Of a DNA stretch of 64,000 nt, positions 1 through 11,287 are shown piece after piece; position 1 is the first letter of the stretch; every line of letters begins with the position of its first letter. This DNA is from Vitellaria paradoxa. Its lineage: Eukaryota > Streptophyta > Magnoliopsida > Ericales > Sapotaceae. The notes under the pieces are model-generated. The model searched no databases, was not told the DNA's origin, and saw only the letters and a program-made list of their open reading frames with translations. A program made the translations under genes and the position numbers. The stretch spans positions 25,221,246-25,285,245 of the forward strand of contig CM034238.1 of assembly GCA_019916065.1 (NCBI GenBank), in the 5' to 3' direction.

Positions 1-150
1 ATTTGGTGTTTTTGTTTAAATTAACTAATTAAATTATTAAATTCATATATGTAATCCGAACACAAATTTTCATTTATCAAATTAAATCAAATCAATTATT
101 TACTTTAAAATCAAATCAACTTTAAAAGAGGATCCATTTTAAACGGGGTG
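1..150. mobile_element. Tourist-like MITE, 3' end only (family T400)
   Basis: The window opens inside an AT-rich repeat whose right end (AAACGGGGTG followed by TTA) matches the right ends of the elements at 434-990 and 1477-1890. The interior is also similar to those copies. The left end lies outside the window. No coding capacity. The stretch from 151 to 433 that follows is AT-rich unique sequence similar to 1891-2094. Confidence 0.55.
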
Positions 151-433
151 TTAGATTTAGTTGAAAAGTTTCTTCTATGTTTTTCATATACTTACTCGTT
201 TTTTATGTCTTTTTTGTATTTAGCCTACTAATATAAAAACAAGCTTTTTTGACAATCAAAAAATGGAACCCCTTACAATCTAAGTGCACATCTTACTTCA
301 TTTGCTTAAAAGTATATATATCCCTTCTTTCTTTTGAACAACATATGAAGATTTCAACCCTCATCTCCCACCTCCCCCATTGTGGACTAGTTGGAATTTA
401 AAATAGTCCACTTAAAAGTATATATATCCCTTA

Positions 434-990
434 CACTTTGTTCAAAATGGTAAATTTGATAGGACGTAGGGTTCGTTTGGAACCACAACAAAATTCAAAA
501 AATCTCAAAAAACTTCAAAAATTTTCAAATCCCTCCAATCACATTTTGCCACCTATCATTTTCATATCACATCAATCCCATCCATTGATTTTTTTTTGGT
601 TTTTTTTGGGACTCCAAATGCGCCTGTAATTTCATTTGGTAAACATTTCCATATATTTGCAATTAAAATAAAATTTTATGAGTTAAATTTGATTTTATTT
701 CATAATTTAAATTTTAAAATTTCTATGTCGTTTGAAATCTAACTCAAACAACAAAATTTAATAAAAATTCATTTTATTAAGTCATCTAAGTAAGTGAAAA
801 TATTTGCTCTCATGCATCACAATTATCACATTCTTTTTTTCTTATTAATATTTTGATATTTCGCTTAAATTAAATCAATTCAATTTTTAAATTTAAACGT
901 GTACTCTAAACACAAAATTTCATTTATCAAATCTATTTTTTATTTTAAAATCGAATCAATTTTAAAAGAAAAATATTTTCAAATGGAGTG
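434..990. mobile_element. Tourist-like MITE (family T400), with a second MITE nested in it
   Basis: AT-rich element with degenerate terminal inverted repeats: left end CACTTTGTTCAAAATGG, right end TTTTCAAATGGAGTG. It is flanked by TTA on both sides (431-433, 991-993), the 3-bp target duplication usual for PIF/Harbinger (Tourist) elements. Without the nested insertion it is about 397 bp, like its relatives at 1477, 2095 and 4059. No transposase is encoded, so it would need one in trans. Confidence 0.65.
469..625. mobile_element. Short Tourist-like MITE nested in T400
   Basis: Ends are GGGTTCGTTTGG and CCAAATGCGCCT, imperfect inverted repeats of the GG-N-TTTGG type known from Tourist MITEs. 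GTA occurs on both sides (466-468, 626-628). The related copy at 2095-2502 has uninterrupted sequence at this point, so it serves as an empty site. 157 bp, non-coding. This insertion is younger than its host MITE. Confidence 0.65.
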
Positions 991-1180
991 TTATTATATA
1001 GTTATATAAAATTTTCTTCAATATTTTGCCCCATTACCTATTTAGCCTATTTAGAGTCAAAATCTTTTTTTGGGTATATAGTATTAACCATGTTAAAATA
1101 ATTTTAAATTTTTACAAAATTATTTTCATAATTATTTTTTACATTACCATAGTTACATTAAAAACTATTTTCTACAGATA

Positions 1181-1299
1181 GGAATGATGTTGTGAGCACC
1201 AATTCACTGCACATAGGAATGACAGTACAGCTCTGGTCATTTCGAGTGGATTCACGGCTTAGGCTAGCTCTCGTTGAGGCAGGAAAAGACATTCAATGA
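1181..1299 (+). pseudogene. B3-domain gene copy 0, 3' remnant
   Basis: Only the last 38 codons and the TGA stop (1297-1299) of the B3-like gene remain, nearly identical to 10984-11102, including the terminal residues LVEAGKDIQ. Everything upstream (activation region, basic clusters, most of the B3 domain) is gone, replaced by spacer-Z-like sequence ending near 1170. Bases 1172-1188 resemble a slightly later stretch of the same gene (compare 36195-36211), so the junction was not a simple cut. It cannot make a B3 protein. The downstream sequence matches that after the other B3 copies. Confidence 0.9.
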
Positions 1300-1476
1300 T
1301 CAACCAACTACCTTGTTTGACTTGTTGTTTGTGAAGAAAGTTTCTTTTTAGATGATTTTGTTTTCTGATATTACTCTAACTACCTTGCGTTTTAGATTTA
1401 CTCACTATATTTTTACATTTTGAATGATGTCGTTTCTGTATGTTTAATAATGCCGATTGAATGTTTCATTCATTTA

Positions 1477-1890
1477 CACTCTCTTTGGAACACTGAATTT
1501 AATAGAATTCGATTTTATTTGATCACAATTCAAATTAATGCTTATGTTTGGAATTAAGATAAAATTTTATTAGTTTGATTTGATTTGATAGCATATTTTA
1601 ATTTTAAAATTTTTATATTATTTGAAATCTAATCCAAAATAATAAAATTTATTTTTTTCTTAAGTTATCTAAATAATCGATTAAATTTGTCCACATCCAT
1701 TGTATTTACCTTACTTTTTCTTTTCCACTATCATGGTAAAAAAATTCTTCAGTGTTTTTCTTAAATTAATTAATTGAATTATTAAATTCCAAGTATATAT
1801 TTCAAACACAAATTTTTATTTATCAAATCAAACCAATTACTTACTTTAAAATCAAATCAATTATAAAGAGTATTATTTCTAAACGGAATA
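1477..1890. mobile_element. Tourist-like MITE (family T400)
   Basis: Left end CACTCTCTTTGGAACAC, right end TTTCTAAACGGAATA, flanked by TTA at 1474-1476 and 1891-1893. 414 bp, non-coding. Orthologous copies stand at the same place after each B3 gene (11288, 36417, 54124), so it was inserted before the array was amplified. Confidence 0.65.
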
Positions 1891-2094
1891 TTAGATTTAA
1901 TTGAAAAGTTTACTCTAAATTTTTCATGTACTTGCTTTTTTTTTTTATGTAATGCTGTTGCTGACCCACTAATATAAAAACGAATTCTTTTCACGATCAA
2001 AAAATGAAACCCCTTCCAATTTAAGTGCATGTCTTCTTATTTAAGTGGACTGGTTAGAATTTAAATAGTTACTTAAAAGTATATGTATTTCTTA

Positions 2095-2502
2095 CACTCT
2101 GTTCGAAATAGTAAATTTGAGGGGATTTAATTTTAGTTGGTAAAATTTTTCACCAATTCTTATCTTTGGAATAAAAATAAAATTTTATGAGTTAAACTTA
2201 ATTTTATTTCATAACTTAAATTTTGAAATTTCTATATCTTTTGAAATCTAACCCAAAACAATAAAATTTTATAAGAATTCATTTTTTCTTAGACCATCTA
2301 ATTAAGTAAACAAATTTACTGTCATGCATCATATTTATGATATTTTTTATTTCCTATTAATATGGTTAAATTTGATGTTTCTCTTAAATTAATTCAATTC
2401 AATTTTTAAATTCAAGCGTCTATTCCAAATACAAAATTTTATTTATAAAATCAAATCAAAGTAATTCTTTATTTTAAAAGAAGAATATTTTCAAATGGAG
2501 GG
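2095..2502. mobile_element. Tourist-like MITE (family T400)
   Basis: Left end CACTCTGTTCGAAATAG, right end TTTTCAAATGGAGGG, flanked by TTA at 2092-2094 and 2503-2505. 408 bp and similar inside to the element at 434-990. Orthologous copies are at 11906, 37026 and 54732. Confidence 0.65.
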
Positions 2503-2768
2503 TTATTATTTTACATTTTTAAATTTTTTTTTTTAAAATCTCGTCCTCATTAATTACCTATTTAGAGTCAAAATCTTTCTTTGGTATAGTATTACCCAAC
2601 TTAAAATAATTTTAAATTTTTATAAAATTATTTTTGTAATTGTTTTTTATATTACCGTAATTACAATAAAAACTATTTTTTAAATAAAAATATCATCTTT
2701 CTCTATTGATCAATAGATTATAGGCATTTTTAGCTCTAATAATATTAGAAATTACCCCTACTAACGAC

Positions 2769-2895
2769 AGTTCCTGGTGTTCGTAGAAAGGAGAGATGCT
2801 TGGCATCTCCTCCTACAGAGACGGGAACAGCCTTCGGGCTTACTTGTTGCCACACATCCGGTTAAGGCTTCCCACTTAGGTGGATCTTTCACCCA

Positions 2896-2899
<4 letters not shown>
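2769..2899. other. GC-rich hairpin-forming island, copy 1
   Basis: A 131-bp GC-rich block in very AT-rich surroundings, followed by a (TA)n tract. It contains a 7-bp stem with 3-base loop (GAGATGC-TTG-GCATCTC, 2793-2809), a 4-bp stem with a TTCG loop (AGCC-TTCG-GGCT, 2829-2840) and CCAC-TTAG-GTGG further on. The same block stands at 12616, 37695 and 55394 with only about one to four differences, apparently fewer than its flanks. I do not recognise it as a known RNA or SINE: there is no tRNA-type A or B box. It could be a structured RNA or a fragment of an unknown element; strand is unknown. Confidence 0.5.
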
Positions 2900-2930
<31 letters not shown>

Positions 2931-4058
2931 TAGTGTTCCGTGATATTGAATGCAAATAAAAAGACGTTCATCACACCTTAATATTGAGAGGTCTATGTGT
3001 AATCAGTTTAATGTTTAGCGAAATATGTTTAATTTGTCCTAAAAATAAAGTAGATTAAATTTAATCCAATTTCTTATTTTTTATTTAGGTTAGAAAGATG
3101 AGGAAAAATGTTTAAATAATTTAATATTTTGAACCTTTATATGGACATGTGCTATAAAATTTAATAAATAAATAAGTAATAATTATTTCTCGTTTAAATC
3201 AAATATGAACTATTAAATTGAGAAATTCAATTTTGATCAATTTTTATTCACACCTGAAAAAGTTGCGGTAAATTGAATGAATAACTAAATTCCGAATCCT
3301 GGATAACTTATGTAAAGTGCGCTTTGTGTGTAAGTTGGCATATTTGTTATATATACATATATATATATATATATTTCAGTTTTTTAAATGAAATGAAAAA
3401 TAGTAAGTCATTTTTTTTTTCAATTTTTTGATTTCCTAATAGAAATAGGGTTTGCACGATTATAAAGGTGACTTTGTGAATTGTGCGACAAATAATATTT
3501 CACTTTGCTAAGAAATCTAATATTTTATTTGGTTGTCACTTGTCATTAATTCGTTTTGAATCTTTGTCATTATTCCAAATTCTAGGTAAGGGCCCCTTTG
3601 GAATTTAAAAAAAGAAAAATTATTATTATTATTATGTGTGCGCGCGCGTATGTTTGATAACACCTCAAAAGTTGGAGAAATTTTTATCAAATAACCAAAA
3701 GTTCCTAAAAACTTTTAAAATTTTTTTAAATTTTTTACTAAACAACTAAAAATTACTAGAAATTTCTAAAAGTCGTTAAAAATTTTAGATTTTTATCAAA
3801 CGCAAAAAAAAAAAAAAAGTTTAACTTAGTTAACAATTTTTGTTAAAAAATTACTAAAAATTCTTAAAAATTTCACTTCTAAACGCACTCTAACTTAGGT
3901 GGGGTAGGCTTCATCTATAAGTTAGCATGTTTGTTATAAATATATATATATATATATATATAAATATATATATTTATAAATATAATAACCTTTTTTGGTT
4001 AAAATAAAATAACTAAAATAGAAAGAAAATTAGTCCCTTTTCAATTCTGATTTTCTAA
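2900..4058. repeat. Spacer Z: AT-rich sub-repeats with (TA)n tracts
   Basis: No gene seen. It contains diverged sub-repeats of roughly 350 to 400 bp, each running from AAATAAAGTAGATTAAATTT to a line ending GTAAGTTGGCATATTTGTTA and a (TA)n run (3349-3375, 3940-3970). Related sub-repeats recur in the other Z spacers at about 12885, 13790, 38020, 39475, 55720 and 56610. Dinucleotide and homopolymer tracts vary most between copies. Confidence 0.5.
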
Positions 4059-4468
4059 CACTCTATTTGAAATAGTGAATTTGGCGTGATTTGATTTTGT
4101 TTGGTGAGAATTCTTATCAATTTTTTTATTTAGAATTAAAATAAAATTTTATAAATTAAACTTCATTTCATTTCATAACTTAATTATTGAAATTTCTATA
4201 CCTGTTCAAATTTAACTCAAAGCACAAAACTTGAAAACAGTAGAATTTGATTAGAATCATTTTTTTTCTTATACCTTGTAAATAAATTAATAAATTTATC
4301 TTCATATTTATTATATATATATATTTTTAGTCAAATTTAATATTTTTTTTAAATCAAATCAATTCTTAATTTCATTTCAAATATATATAAAATTTTATTT
4401 ATCAAATCAAATCCTATCAAATCTTTGTTTTAAAATCAAATCAAGTAGCATTAATGTTTCAAACAGTG
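4059..4468. mobile_element. Tourist-like MITE (family T400) upstream of Mediator-26-like gene
   Basis: Left end CACTCTATTTGAAATAG, right end GTTTCAAACAGTG, flanked by TAA at 4056-4058 and 4469-4471. 410 bp. Orthologous copies at 14738 and 40844 precede the next two Mediator-26-like genes, so the proximal promoter of that gene abuts a MITE in every complete copy. Confidence 0.65.
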
Positions 4469-4652
4469 TAATAGAATTCGGTTTGAACCAACGGTAACTT
4501 TGCGAATTGGGCGGCAAGGAATTGAACCAGTTCCCTCCCTTCCTTCCTCCATGCCTCCTCCTTCTCTTCTCTTTCCATAACCGCACAACTTTTCTCCCCA
4601 AATCATCAGTTTATCTGTGTTTGAAGTTGCGTTCTGGGTTGTGTAATCAATC

Positions 4653-5555
4653 ATGGATTCGAATCTTGAAGCCATGAATGAACGGAAGAGGTTCTTCGAA
4701 AGTAGAGGGAAAGAAGTGTTCGATCTTCTGGAGTCCGCAATCAACTACGCTGCTTTGTGTCACCCCGACGAGTTCTTCGAGCGCAGAGATCAAATCGCTC
4801 AGTTACTATTTGCGAGGCAGCAACGACCACGCGTTCATGTTTCTGATCGAGAAGAAGATGCTGCGACCAATTCAAGCGATTTTTCTGATATGGCTTTGTT
4901 GCGGGTGAAGGAGCATAGGGCAGGGGGATGTGTCTTCACTTCCAAGAAAAGCACATTTGAGTCGAAGCCTGACAGTACTGAAATTGTCATCTCCGATTCT
5001 GAAAAACGCCATGCCTCCGGTAACATTGGTATGGGTACAGAAGAAGATGAAAAACCAAAGCGGCGCCATATAATTAGGATAAAGCTTCGGCCAAAACCTA
5101 ACAAAGCAGAGCAATTTCCAGCCCTGGAGGAAGCCGAGTCTCAGGTTGCAATTGAAGAAAAAGAAAAAGAACCAGGGACGAAGTGTGATGCACAAGTCAA
5201 ACTGCCAGTCCCTCATCGAGTTCCGAAGAAAAGCTGCACAAAGGCAGCGGAAGTTGGGATTGTGCCCCGAAAGTTCTCAGAGAAAAGCAGCGAGAGGAAA
5301 ATCACAGAGAAAAATAGGTCGATGATCAAAGAACAGGAGTCAATGTGCTCGGATTTTGATGTCAAACTTGAAGCCTCCAAGAGGAAACTCCACGAAGGGT
5401 ACAAACAATTTGAGGACGCAAAGCGAAAGAAGAAGATACGGATGATTGAGTTGAAGGATCTCCCTCGAGGAGGGGTTGGTTGCAGGCCGGTGCATCACGT
5501 TCGAAGCAATAAAGGCAGGCCAATGAATCACATTCACAGTTGTTGCACTAGATGA
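4653..5555 (+). CDS. Mediator subunit 26-like protein, copy 1 (lacks TFIIS N-terminal domain)
   Basis: Intronless 300-residue frame. Residues about 10-55 (RKRFFESRGKEVFDLLESAI then FERRDQIAQLLFA) resemble the N-terminus of plant Mediator 26 proteins. Residues about 243-275 (KRKLHEGYKQFEDAKRKKKI then MIELKDLP) resemble their C-terminal block. The helical TFIIS N-terminal (LW) domain that normally lies between them is absent; instead there is a charged, Lys/Glu-rich linker with basic clusters such as KPKRRH. Plant Mediator 26 links Mediator to Pol II elongation factors; without the LW domain this protein may bind Mediator but not those partners (inference). The start is the first ATG after a pyrimidine-rich leader and is shared with copies 2 and 3. 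Versus the open copy at 41440 most differences change the amino acid, suggesting weak constraint. It could be a retrocopy-derived gene or a pseudogene that is still open. Confidence 0.6.
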   Translation: MDSNLEAMNERKRFFESRGKEVFDLLESAINYAALCHPDEFFERRDQIAQLLFARQQRPRVHVSDREEDAATNSSDFSDMALLRVKEHRAGGCVFTSKKSTFESKPDSTEIVISDSEKRHASGNIGMGTEEDEKPKRRHIIRIKLRPKPNKAEQFPALEEAESQVAIEEKEKEPGTKCDAQVKLPVPHRVPKKSCTKAAEVGIVPRKFSEKSSERKITEKNRSMIKEQESMCSDFDVKLEASKRKLHEGYKQFEDAKRKKKIRMIELKDLPRGGVGCRPVHHVRSNKGRPMNHIHSCCTR

Positions 5556-5999
5556 TAATCAGCCCCTCAAAGTTATTCACGCAAATAAACAGAATTGCGC
5601 GCAGTTTGATCCCTATTTTGTGTTGTCTTGTAGGGTACCTTCGTTGGGTTCAGCTACTTCTATTAATTGATAATAATAGATACATACAATTTTTTTTTTC
5701 GCGCTTTTCATAATGTCTTTACTTGGTCTACCTATACTTGAAACCTGAAAGAGTCTTTGATCTACCCAAATCCGCTTGTATATGAATGTCTTTGAATGAT
5801 ACAAATCAACTTCCTTAGTTTGAGTCAATTGTCCAGGTGATATTTAAATTTATTCAGGTTTTATGTTCTAAATGTCTGATATAATTCTTAGGATTCTTTA
5901 CATAGCCTAAGTGACTAAGGCAGCCCTGAATCCTCAAAACAAAATTGTTTGACTTTTTTAACTCATACAAACAACAAACAAAAAGTGACAGAAAATAGT
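5556..5999. other. Downstream region of Mediator-26-like copy 1
   Basis: 3' flank conserved after copies 1, 2 and 3 (compare 16232 and 42346), so it probably includes the 3' UTR. No other gene seen. Near 5985 the sequence jumps: about 3.8 kb present in the other modules (42775-46597) is missing here, and the other side of the break is inside a MITE. Confidence 0.6.
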
Positions 6000-6273
6000 T
6001 CATTTGCTATTTTATGCTTTTAGAAACAAAGAAAATAGTTCAAAAAGTATTTGGTCACTTGGATTTTCAAAATTTGTTTTAAAAAACAGAAAATAGATTT
6101 ACACATAAAATGAAAAATGACAAAAAGTCGTTTTAAGTGTTCTCAATTCAAAACAAGAAAAATCTCCAAAATAAGGAAAATAGAGCATTTTTTGTTTCCT
6201 TATTTTGAAAATTTTAAAACATAAAACACATAAAATAGAAAACAAAATACAGAAGAGCAAACCAAATGCCACC
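6000..6273. mobile_element. Truncated Tourist-like MITE (family M320), right part
   Basis: Matches the right part of the complete elements at 31185-31493 and 46546-46876 and ends with the same CCAAATGCCACC followed by TAA. The left end is removed by the module-specific deletion. Non-coding. Confidence 0.6.
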
Positions 6274-6410
6274 TAACTTTTTCTCTTTTTCTACTTGTTA
6301 AGTCACTTACTGTCTTAAAAGTTTAAACTAGTACGAAATAAGTCCAACAATGTATGTCAACTTACCAAGCAAACTTAACACTCACCCTCACGTGACCATG
6401 TTGCATGTGG

Positions 6411-6444
<34 letters not shown>

Positions 6445-9400
6445 CAAATTGAACAAAATATAACATATTGCATGAGGATAAGTGGGGAATATACAAGAAA
6501 ACAAAAATTGAAGGCCCCTTGGAGCTAGAGATCTAACATAATTTCAAGCACCAATTGTTTCAAAAGCTTAAACTAATAGGAAATAGTCTAACAGTATGTA
6601 TCAACCTTTAACACTACTTATCAATCCTAATGGGGAAAAAATTATCAGTGAGCTAATGCTTCCACATAAATTTTCAAAAAAAAAAAAAGGAAAAAAAGAG
6701 CAATAATCACATTAGAAGTAGGCTTTACTCATATATAGTTTTGACACTTAACCAACTTCTCTATTATAAAGAAAAATGTTCCATTATTCCTTGAAGATCC
6801 AAAGTTGGAGATTTTATTATTTTGAGTATAGATAAAACTTAATCACAAGGTGAGTTGCTTAGGATGGTACGTGATTGTTTGAAAAGGAACAATTTGTTAG
6901 ACAAGCAATCTTATATCTTAAACATATGGCCAAATTTATAGTGACCTCGGTTGGCAAGTGACTTTTTGAGATTGAGAAGGGAGCCAACTTTACTTCTTAT
7001 ATTCACTTATTATTTTTTAACGCATCACTTAGATGTGGCCAAACTTACTTTTTTTTAAAAGGGTCAAACGTGTGTGACTATTGACTTTTTTAGGTGATGG
7101 TGAGATTTGAACTTAGAAACTTTTATTAGATATCATGTTAAAGTATTAATCATCATCCCACCTGAAAACTTATGTTGTTAGGAAAGGGCAACTTTACTAT
7201 TCATATTGACTTATTATTTCTCGACAAAAAAAGAAAAACAATTATCTTTATATATATACATTTTTTGAAAGATAAGAAAGAATAAATTAATAAAAATAAA
7301 AGATACAAGATCATAGGGGCATACTCCCGAGTGTACATTAAAGCCTAAAACTAACTAGTATAAGCTAGATAAACCAACATAAGCCACAAATCCAAAAGAC
7401 AGCTTGAAAGCAAGCTAACATACTGTGTAAGCTAATTACCAAAAAAAAAAAAAAAAAACATACTGTATAAGCAAGCTTACATAGCTCGGACAAAAAGTGG
7501 ATAACACTAGCACACAAAGCCTCACAAAAAAACAATGAACGAAACACAGTTTAGCAAAAAATCATGCCTAATCCACAAATCAACAAAACTAGCAACGAGA
7601 CAGCAAGTCAACAAATAGCTTCACTAGCAACCAAGAGCCAACAGTAGAGGAAGCAACAATACAACATTTCACTACAGCACATAACCACAAACTTCAAATA
7701 TCAGCTAAATAATCATTCTTTGAAGCAAAGACACAATGCAACCACAAAGTAAAGCAATCAGCAACCACATTAGCAAAAACAAAGGCTAAAATCAGCAAAT
7801 GCATCAAAACTAATACTGAGCATAAACCATGAGGTAGCATCACATCCCCAGCATAGGCATCAGCTAGGCATGAACTTCACCATATAGACTAAGCAGCAAC
7901 ACAACATCAACAAAGTCACTTGTAACATTAAATAACAATGTGGTAAAACTCAACCACAACCGCTACATAGCCAGGTATACAACGGAGCAACAATCAGCCC
8001 ATACATCCACACCACACCAGACGTAGAAATAAACTCATCCAAATGCCAAAATAGGATCATTGGGCTGCACAAACTAGCATAGCCAATAGCAAAGCAAGTA
8101 GCAGCAAATGAGCAAAATCAAAAACCAAGCCAAATAGCAAGAAATCTGTCAAAACTAACAGCCACTACTGCTGCTTTTCGTCCTTTTGTATGATCTCCTT
8201 GCTTGTGCTATTCTTGAACTAATGTGAAGATAGGATCAAGAGTCCCTAATACTTATGCCATGACTAATTTCAAGCCTATATCATGTTGTGACTCTATTTA
8301 AGTGTGTATCCAAGATTCTGGCTAAGAAATTGAATAGTTGTATTTCCCAAATGGTCACCCCAACTAGACAGCAAAAACCAATGAGATAGTAAGCCTCAAA
8401 CAGATTTAATTATCTAATTATTAGAGTGTATTTGTCTTCAAAAGCATGTTTCTTAATCGCACTCAGCGCCCAAAATCACCAAATGAACTCAGCCATTTGC
8501 TAAATGCACCATCACCACCACCATAGTCCAAGAACATACAAGATTATATACCAAAAATATAAGAATACATATGAAGCTCTAAATGTTCAAAACTACGACA
8601 TTGTAGATCCGCAGTAAATTTTTCCCTCTAGCTGGGAAGTAGAATTGTTTGTATATTTAACTCAACACGTGGATAAGCATTCACGGAAAATTGTAAGATA
8701 AGGCTTTTGGGAAACCATAAGCAGCTCAAAATGTTTTCCCAACCAAAAGTGAAGTGGTTTCAAATATCCCAATATATGGAATGGTAAGATTTAAACCTCA
8801 ACTTCTATCTAAAAATTTTAAATATGAACTATGATTTTTGAATTTTCTGAAAGTGGATCGCATATTATGGTCATGCATGCTTGGTGATAGATAAGAGAAG
8901 AAATAAAGTAAAGACGAACATGTTCTCTCATGGGCATGGCAACAATTGGCAAGGCATCAAGAATAAGTAAATGCTCGAAAAATTTAGGGGAAGCCTCTCC
9001 CCCAAATGAATAAAATATTTAATTGATATTAAACAAACTTAAAAAATCACTTTCTAATTTAATAAATATGGCTAAGGCAGAGTAATTAAGAAAAATCATG
9101 AATAACGTTGCTTTGGATACAGAAATCAAAAAAAAAAAAAATGTAGAAGTTGCTATTGCTGCTTGATTGAATGGTGTTTTAGTTTCTTTAAGACATTCAT
9201 GGTAGAAACAAGTAATTTTATTGCTCAAATTCCTCAAACAAATTATGGGAAACATGTAACTTAAAAGAGACATGACCCAAAAAAAAAAAAAAAAAAAAAA
9301 GGTAACTTAAAAGAGGCTAATGTTTCTGAACACTATTTCATTTAGAACTTTTACCTTCAAACACTTTATGGGAAATTTTAAGGATTTGTATTGAAGTAAA

Positions 9401-9723
9401 CTTCTCAAAAAGCTCAGAATTTGGCTAAATAACTTATAAACAGATAGATTTATTTTTTTATAAAATTAATTAAATATAATAAATTGTATTTTATGAAATT
9501 CATTTTAATTTAATTTTATAAGATATTTATTTTTAATAATAATAATTAATTTTAATAAGTACATAATTAATAAAGAACACAATTTAATAATAGATAATTA
9601 TTTATAAAAAATTAATAATAAAATATTTAAATATAAAAAGTAAATCATTTTAATATGGAATCAGTATTTATCAAAAAATAATTTTAATTTAAGTAAATAT
9701 ATAAATTATTATTTTAATATTAA
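6274..9723. other. Spacer Y, module 1
   Basis: No convincing gene. It includes a (GA)n microsatellite at 6414-6443, A-rich runs, and a block at 7262-8165 described separately. The last 300 bp (9420-9723) are nearly pure A/T. The same spacer recurs at 31497-34960 and 46877-50110 in the same order, always upstream of a B3 copy. Confidence 0.6.
7262..8165 (-). mobile_element. Possible LINE 3'-end-like block on the minus strand
   Basis: Read on the minus strand, this block is T/G-rich with repeated GTTGCT-type words and ends near 7340-7262 with a line resembling the 3' end of plant LINE transcripts (ACTCGGGAGTATGCCCCTAT, then CTTGTATCTTTT, then an A/T-rich tail). No reverse transcriptase is present and I cannot define target duplications. 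Copies at about 32510-33360 and 47850-48720 are orthologous. It may instead be an ordinary unique spacer. Confidence 0.25.
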
Positions 9724-10084
9724 TTAATTTTTAGTTTTAGTAAAATAAATAATTAGAAAACAAATTGGGGTTTGAGACCGTTGGGGGTTTGAGGCCGTTG
9801 GGAATTTCCCTCGCAGCTGCTCGTCTTTGGAAACAAAATGGGCGCGGGAAGAAGGCGCCAGATCACAACTAGATTTGGTTTTGATCCCACAATAACTAGA
9901 TTTGATTGTAGTTGATCCTATGACCGTTAGGATTAGAGAATTAAGAAAGTCCTTCTCCAACAAAATCCAATCCGAACTCAGACTTGATTTCAAAGTAAGT
10001 TTAAGAAACCCAACCAACAATCTGAAAATTAATTTCAGCAGCAGCAGAGCAGAGCAGAAGAAAGACGAATAAGAAGAGAGAGAG
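9724..10084 (+). promoter_or_regulatory. 5' region of B3 copy 1
   Basis: A GC-rich island (about 9767-9860) follows the A/T desert and includes GGGCGCGGGAAG at 9840, which resembles an E2F-type site. The leader then runs through CAGCAG and GAGAGA tracts to the ATG at 10085. The same region precedes the B3 copy at 35268 but has been replaced at 51458. Transcription start and site function are inference. Confidence 0.35.
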
Positions 10085-11102
10085 ATGGACCTTGGTTGTG
10101 TTGGTGTTTTGAAGAAAGCCAATTTTTCAAAGGTCAGTAATGAGGAAAAGTTGGATATCATACGTAGGTTCCAAAACAATCCCAACTTCGATGAAGTGGA
10201 TTTATACTATCTGGGTTTACTGGATGAAGAATCATCAGAGGAGAAAACACCAAAAGGATCATCGGAGACAGAGCACACCAAACAACCCAGCAAGAGCCGC
10301 CCCAATCTCGACGACGACGAAATCGATTACTTAAACAACCCGCCTTCTACTTCTGTTATGAAAATGCCAAAGGGAAAAAGGGAGAAGAAGAAGAAGACGG
10401 TTGTTGTTTTTGATGATCACTCAGCCCCTGAGGCAGAGGCAGCGGAGGCCCTGTTTATCGTTGAATCATCACCCAATTCCGCTTGACGAGTTGCCGGAGA
10501 AGAAGAAGAAGAAGCTGAAAATTATAATGTCAGGAAAGCCCATTGATGATGATTGCCCAATTGATGATATATCTGGTCCAAAGAAGAAGAGGGCACGCGC
10601 TACTACTGATGATCAAGAAGAAGAAGAAGACGAGGTAAAGAAGAAGAGGTTGATGATGGCCACAGTACCACCAGAAGTTCCCCCGAATCTGAAGAAACGC
10701 ATTGAAAAGCTTGGGGGCACTGAGTTGATGCTGGTGATTGAAAAGCAACTCTGCCAATCAGACATTAACCCCGGCAATGGCCGGTTTTCTCTGCCGGCTA
10801 AGAAAACCAACCCTCAGTTTCTGATTCCAGAAGAGAGGGAGTTTCTTAGCACCAAAACAACCACTGGATCGCCAACGCTGCCACAGATACAAACCCAGTT
10901 GATTCAACCGTGTGGGGAAGAGATCACAATAAACCTCAGGGAGTGGCACATGAAGAAGCCACTCTACAATCTCGTCACCTCTTGGAATGATGTTGTGAGC
11001 ACCAATTCACTGCACATAGGAATGACAGTACAGCTCTGGTCATTTCGAGTGGATTCACGGCTTAGGCTAGCTCTCGTTGAGGCAGGAAAAGACATTCAAT
11101 GA
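10085..11102 (+). pseudogene. B3 domain protein (DUF313 type), copy 1, frameshifted
   Basis: Starts at the ATG after the GAGAGA leader (MDLGCVGVLKK) and keeps the acidic N-terminal region. One extra base at 10454-10457 (CTGTTTATCG against CTGTTGTCG in the copies at 35268 and 51458) shifts the frame, giving a stop at 10484-10486 after 133 residues. The rest of the gene remains intact in the other frame up to the TGA at 11100-11102: Lys-rich nuclear-localisation-like clusters (PKKKRAR, KKKRLM), then the B3 core (LKKRIEKLGGTELMLVIEK, LREWHMKKPLYNL, VQLWSFRVDSRLRLALV). This family of plant DNA-binding proteins resembles Arabidopsis At2g31720-like B3 proteins. Unless a downstream start gives a B3-only product, it is a pseudogene. 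Confidence 0.8.
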
Positions 11103-11287
11103 TCAACCAACTACCTCGTTTGACTTCTTGTTTGTAAAGAAAGTTTCTTTTTAGATGATTTTGTTTTCTGATATTACTCTAACTACCTTTGTGTTTTAGA
11201 TTTACTCACTATATTTTTACATTCAACATTTTGAATGATGTCGTTTCTGTATGTTTAATAATGCCGATTGAATATTTCATTCATTTA

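Noticed and set aside
2761..2959. Small proteins encoded on either strand across the hairpin island
   Set aside because: The open frames run into the (TA)n tract and are not maintained equally in all copies; the structure itself is the better signal.
6414..6443. (GA)n run as a regulatory GAGA element
   Set aside because: Length varies widely between modules and it is far from any gene start; treated as a microsatellite.
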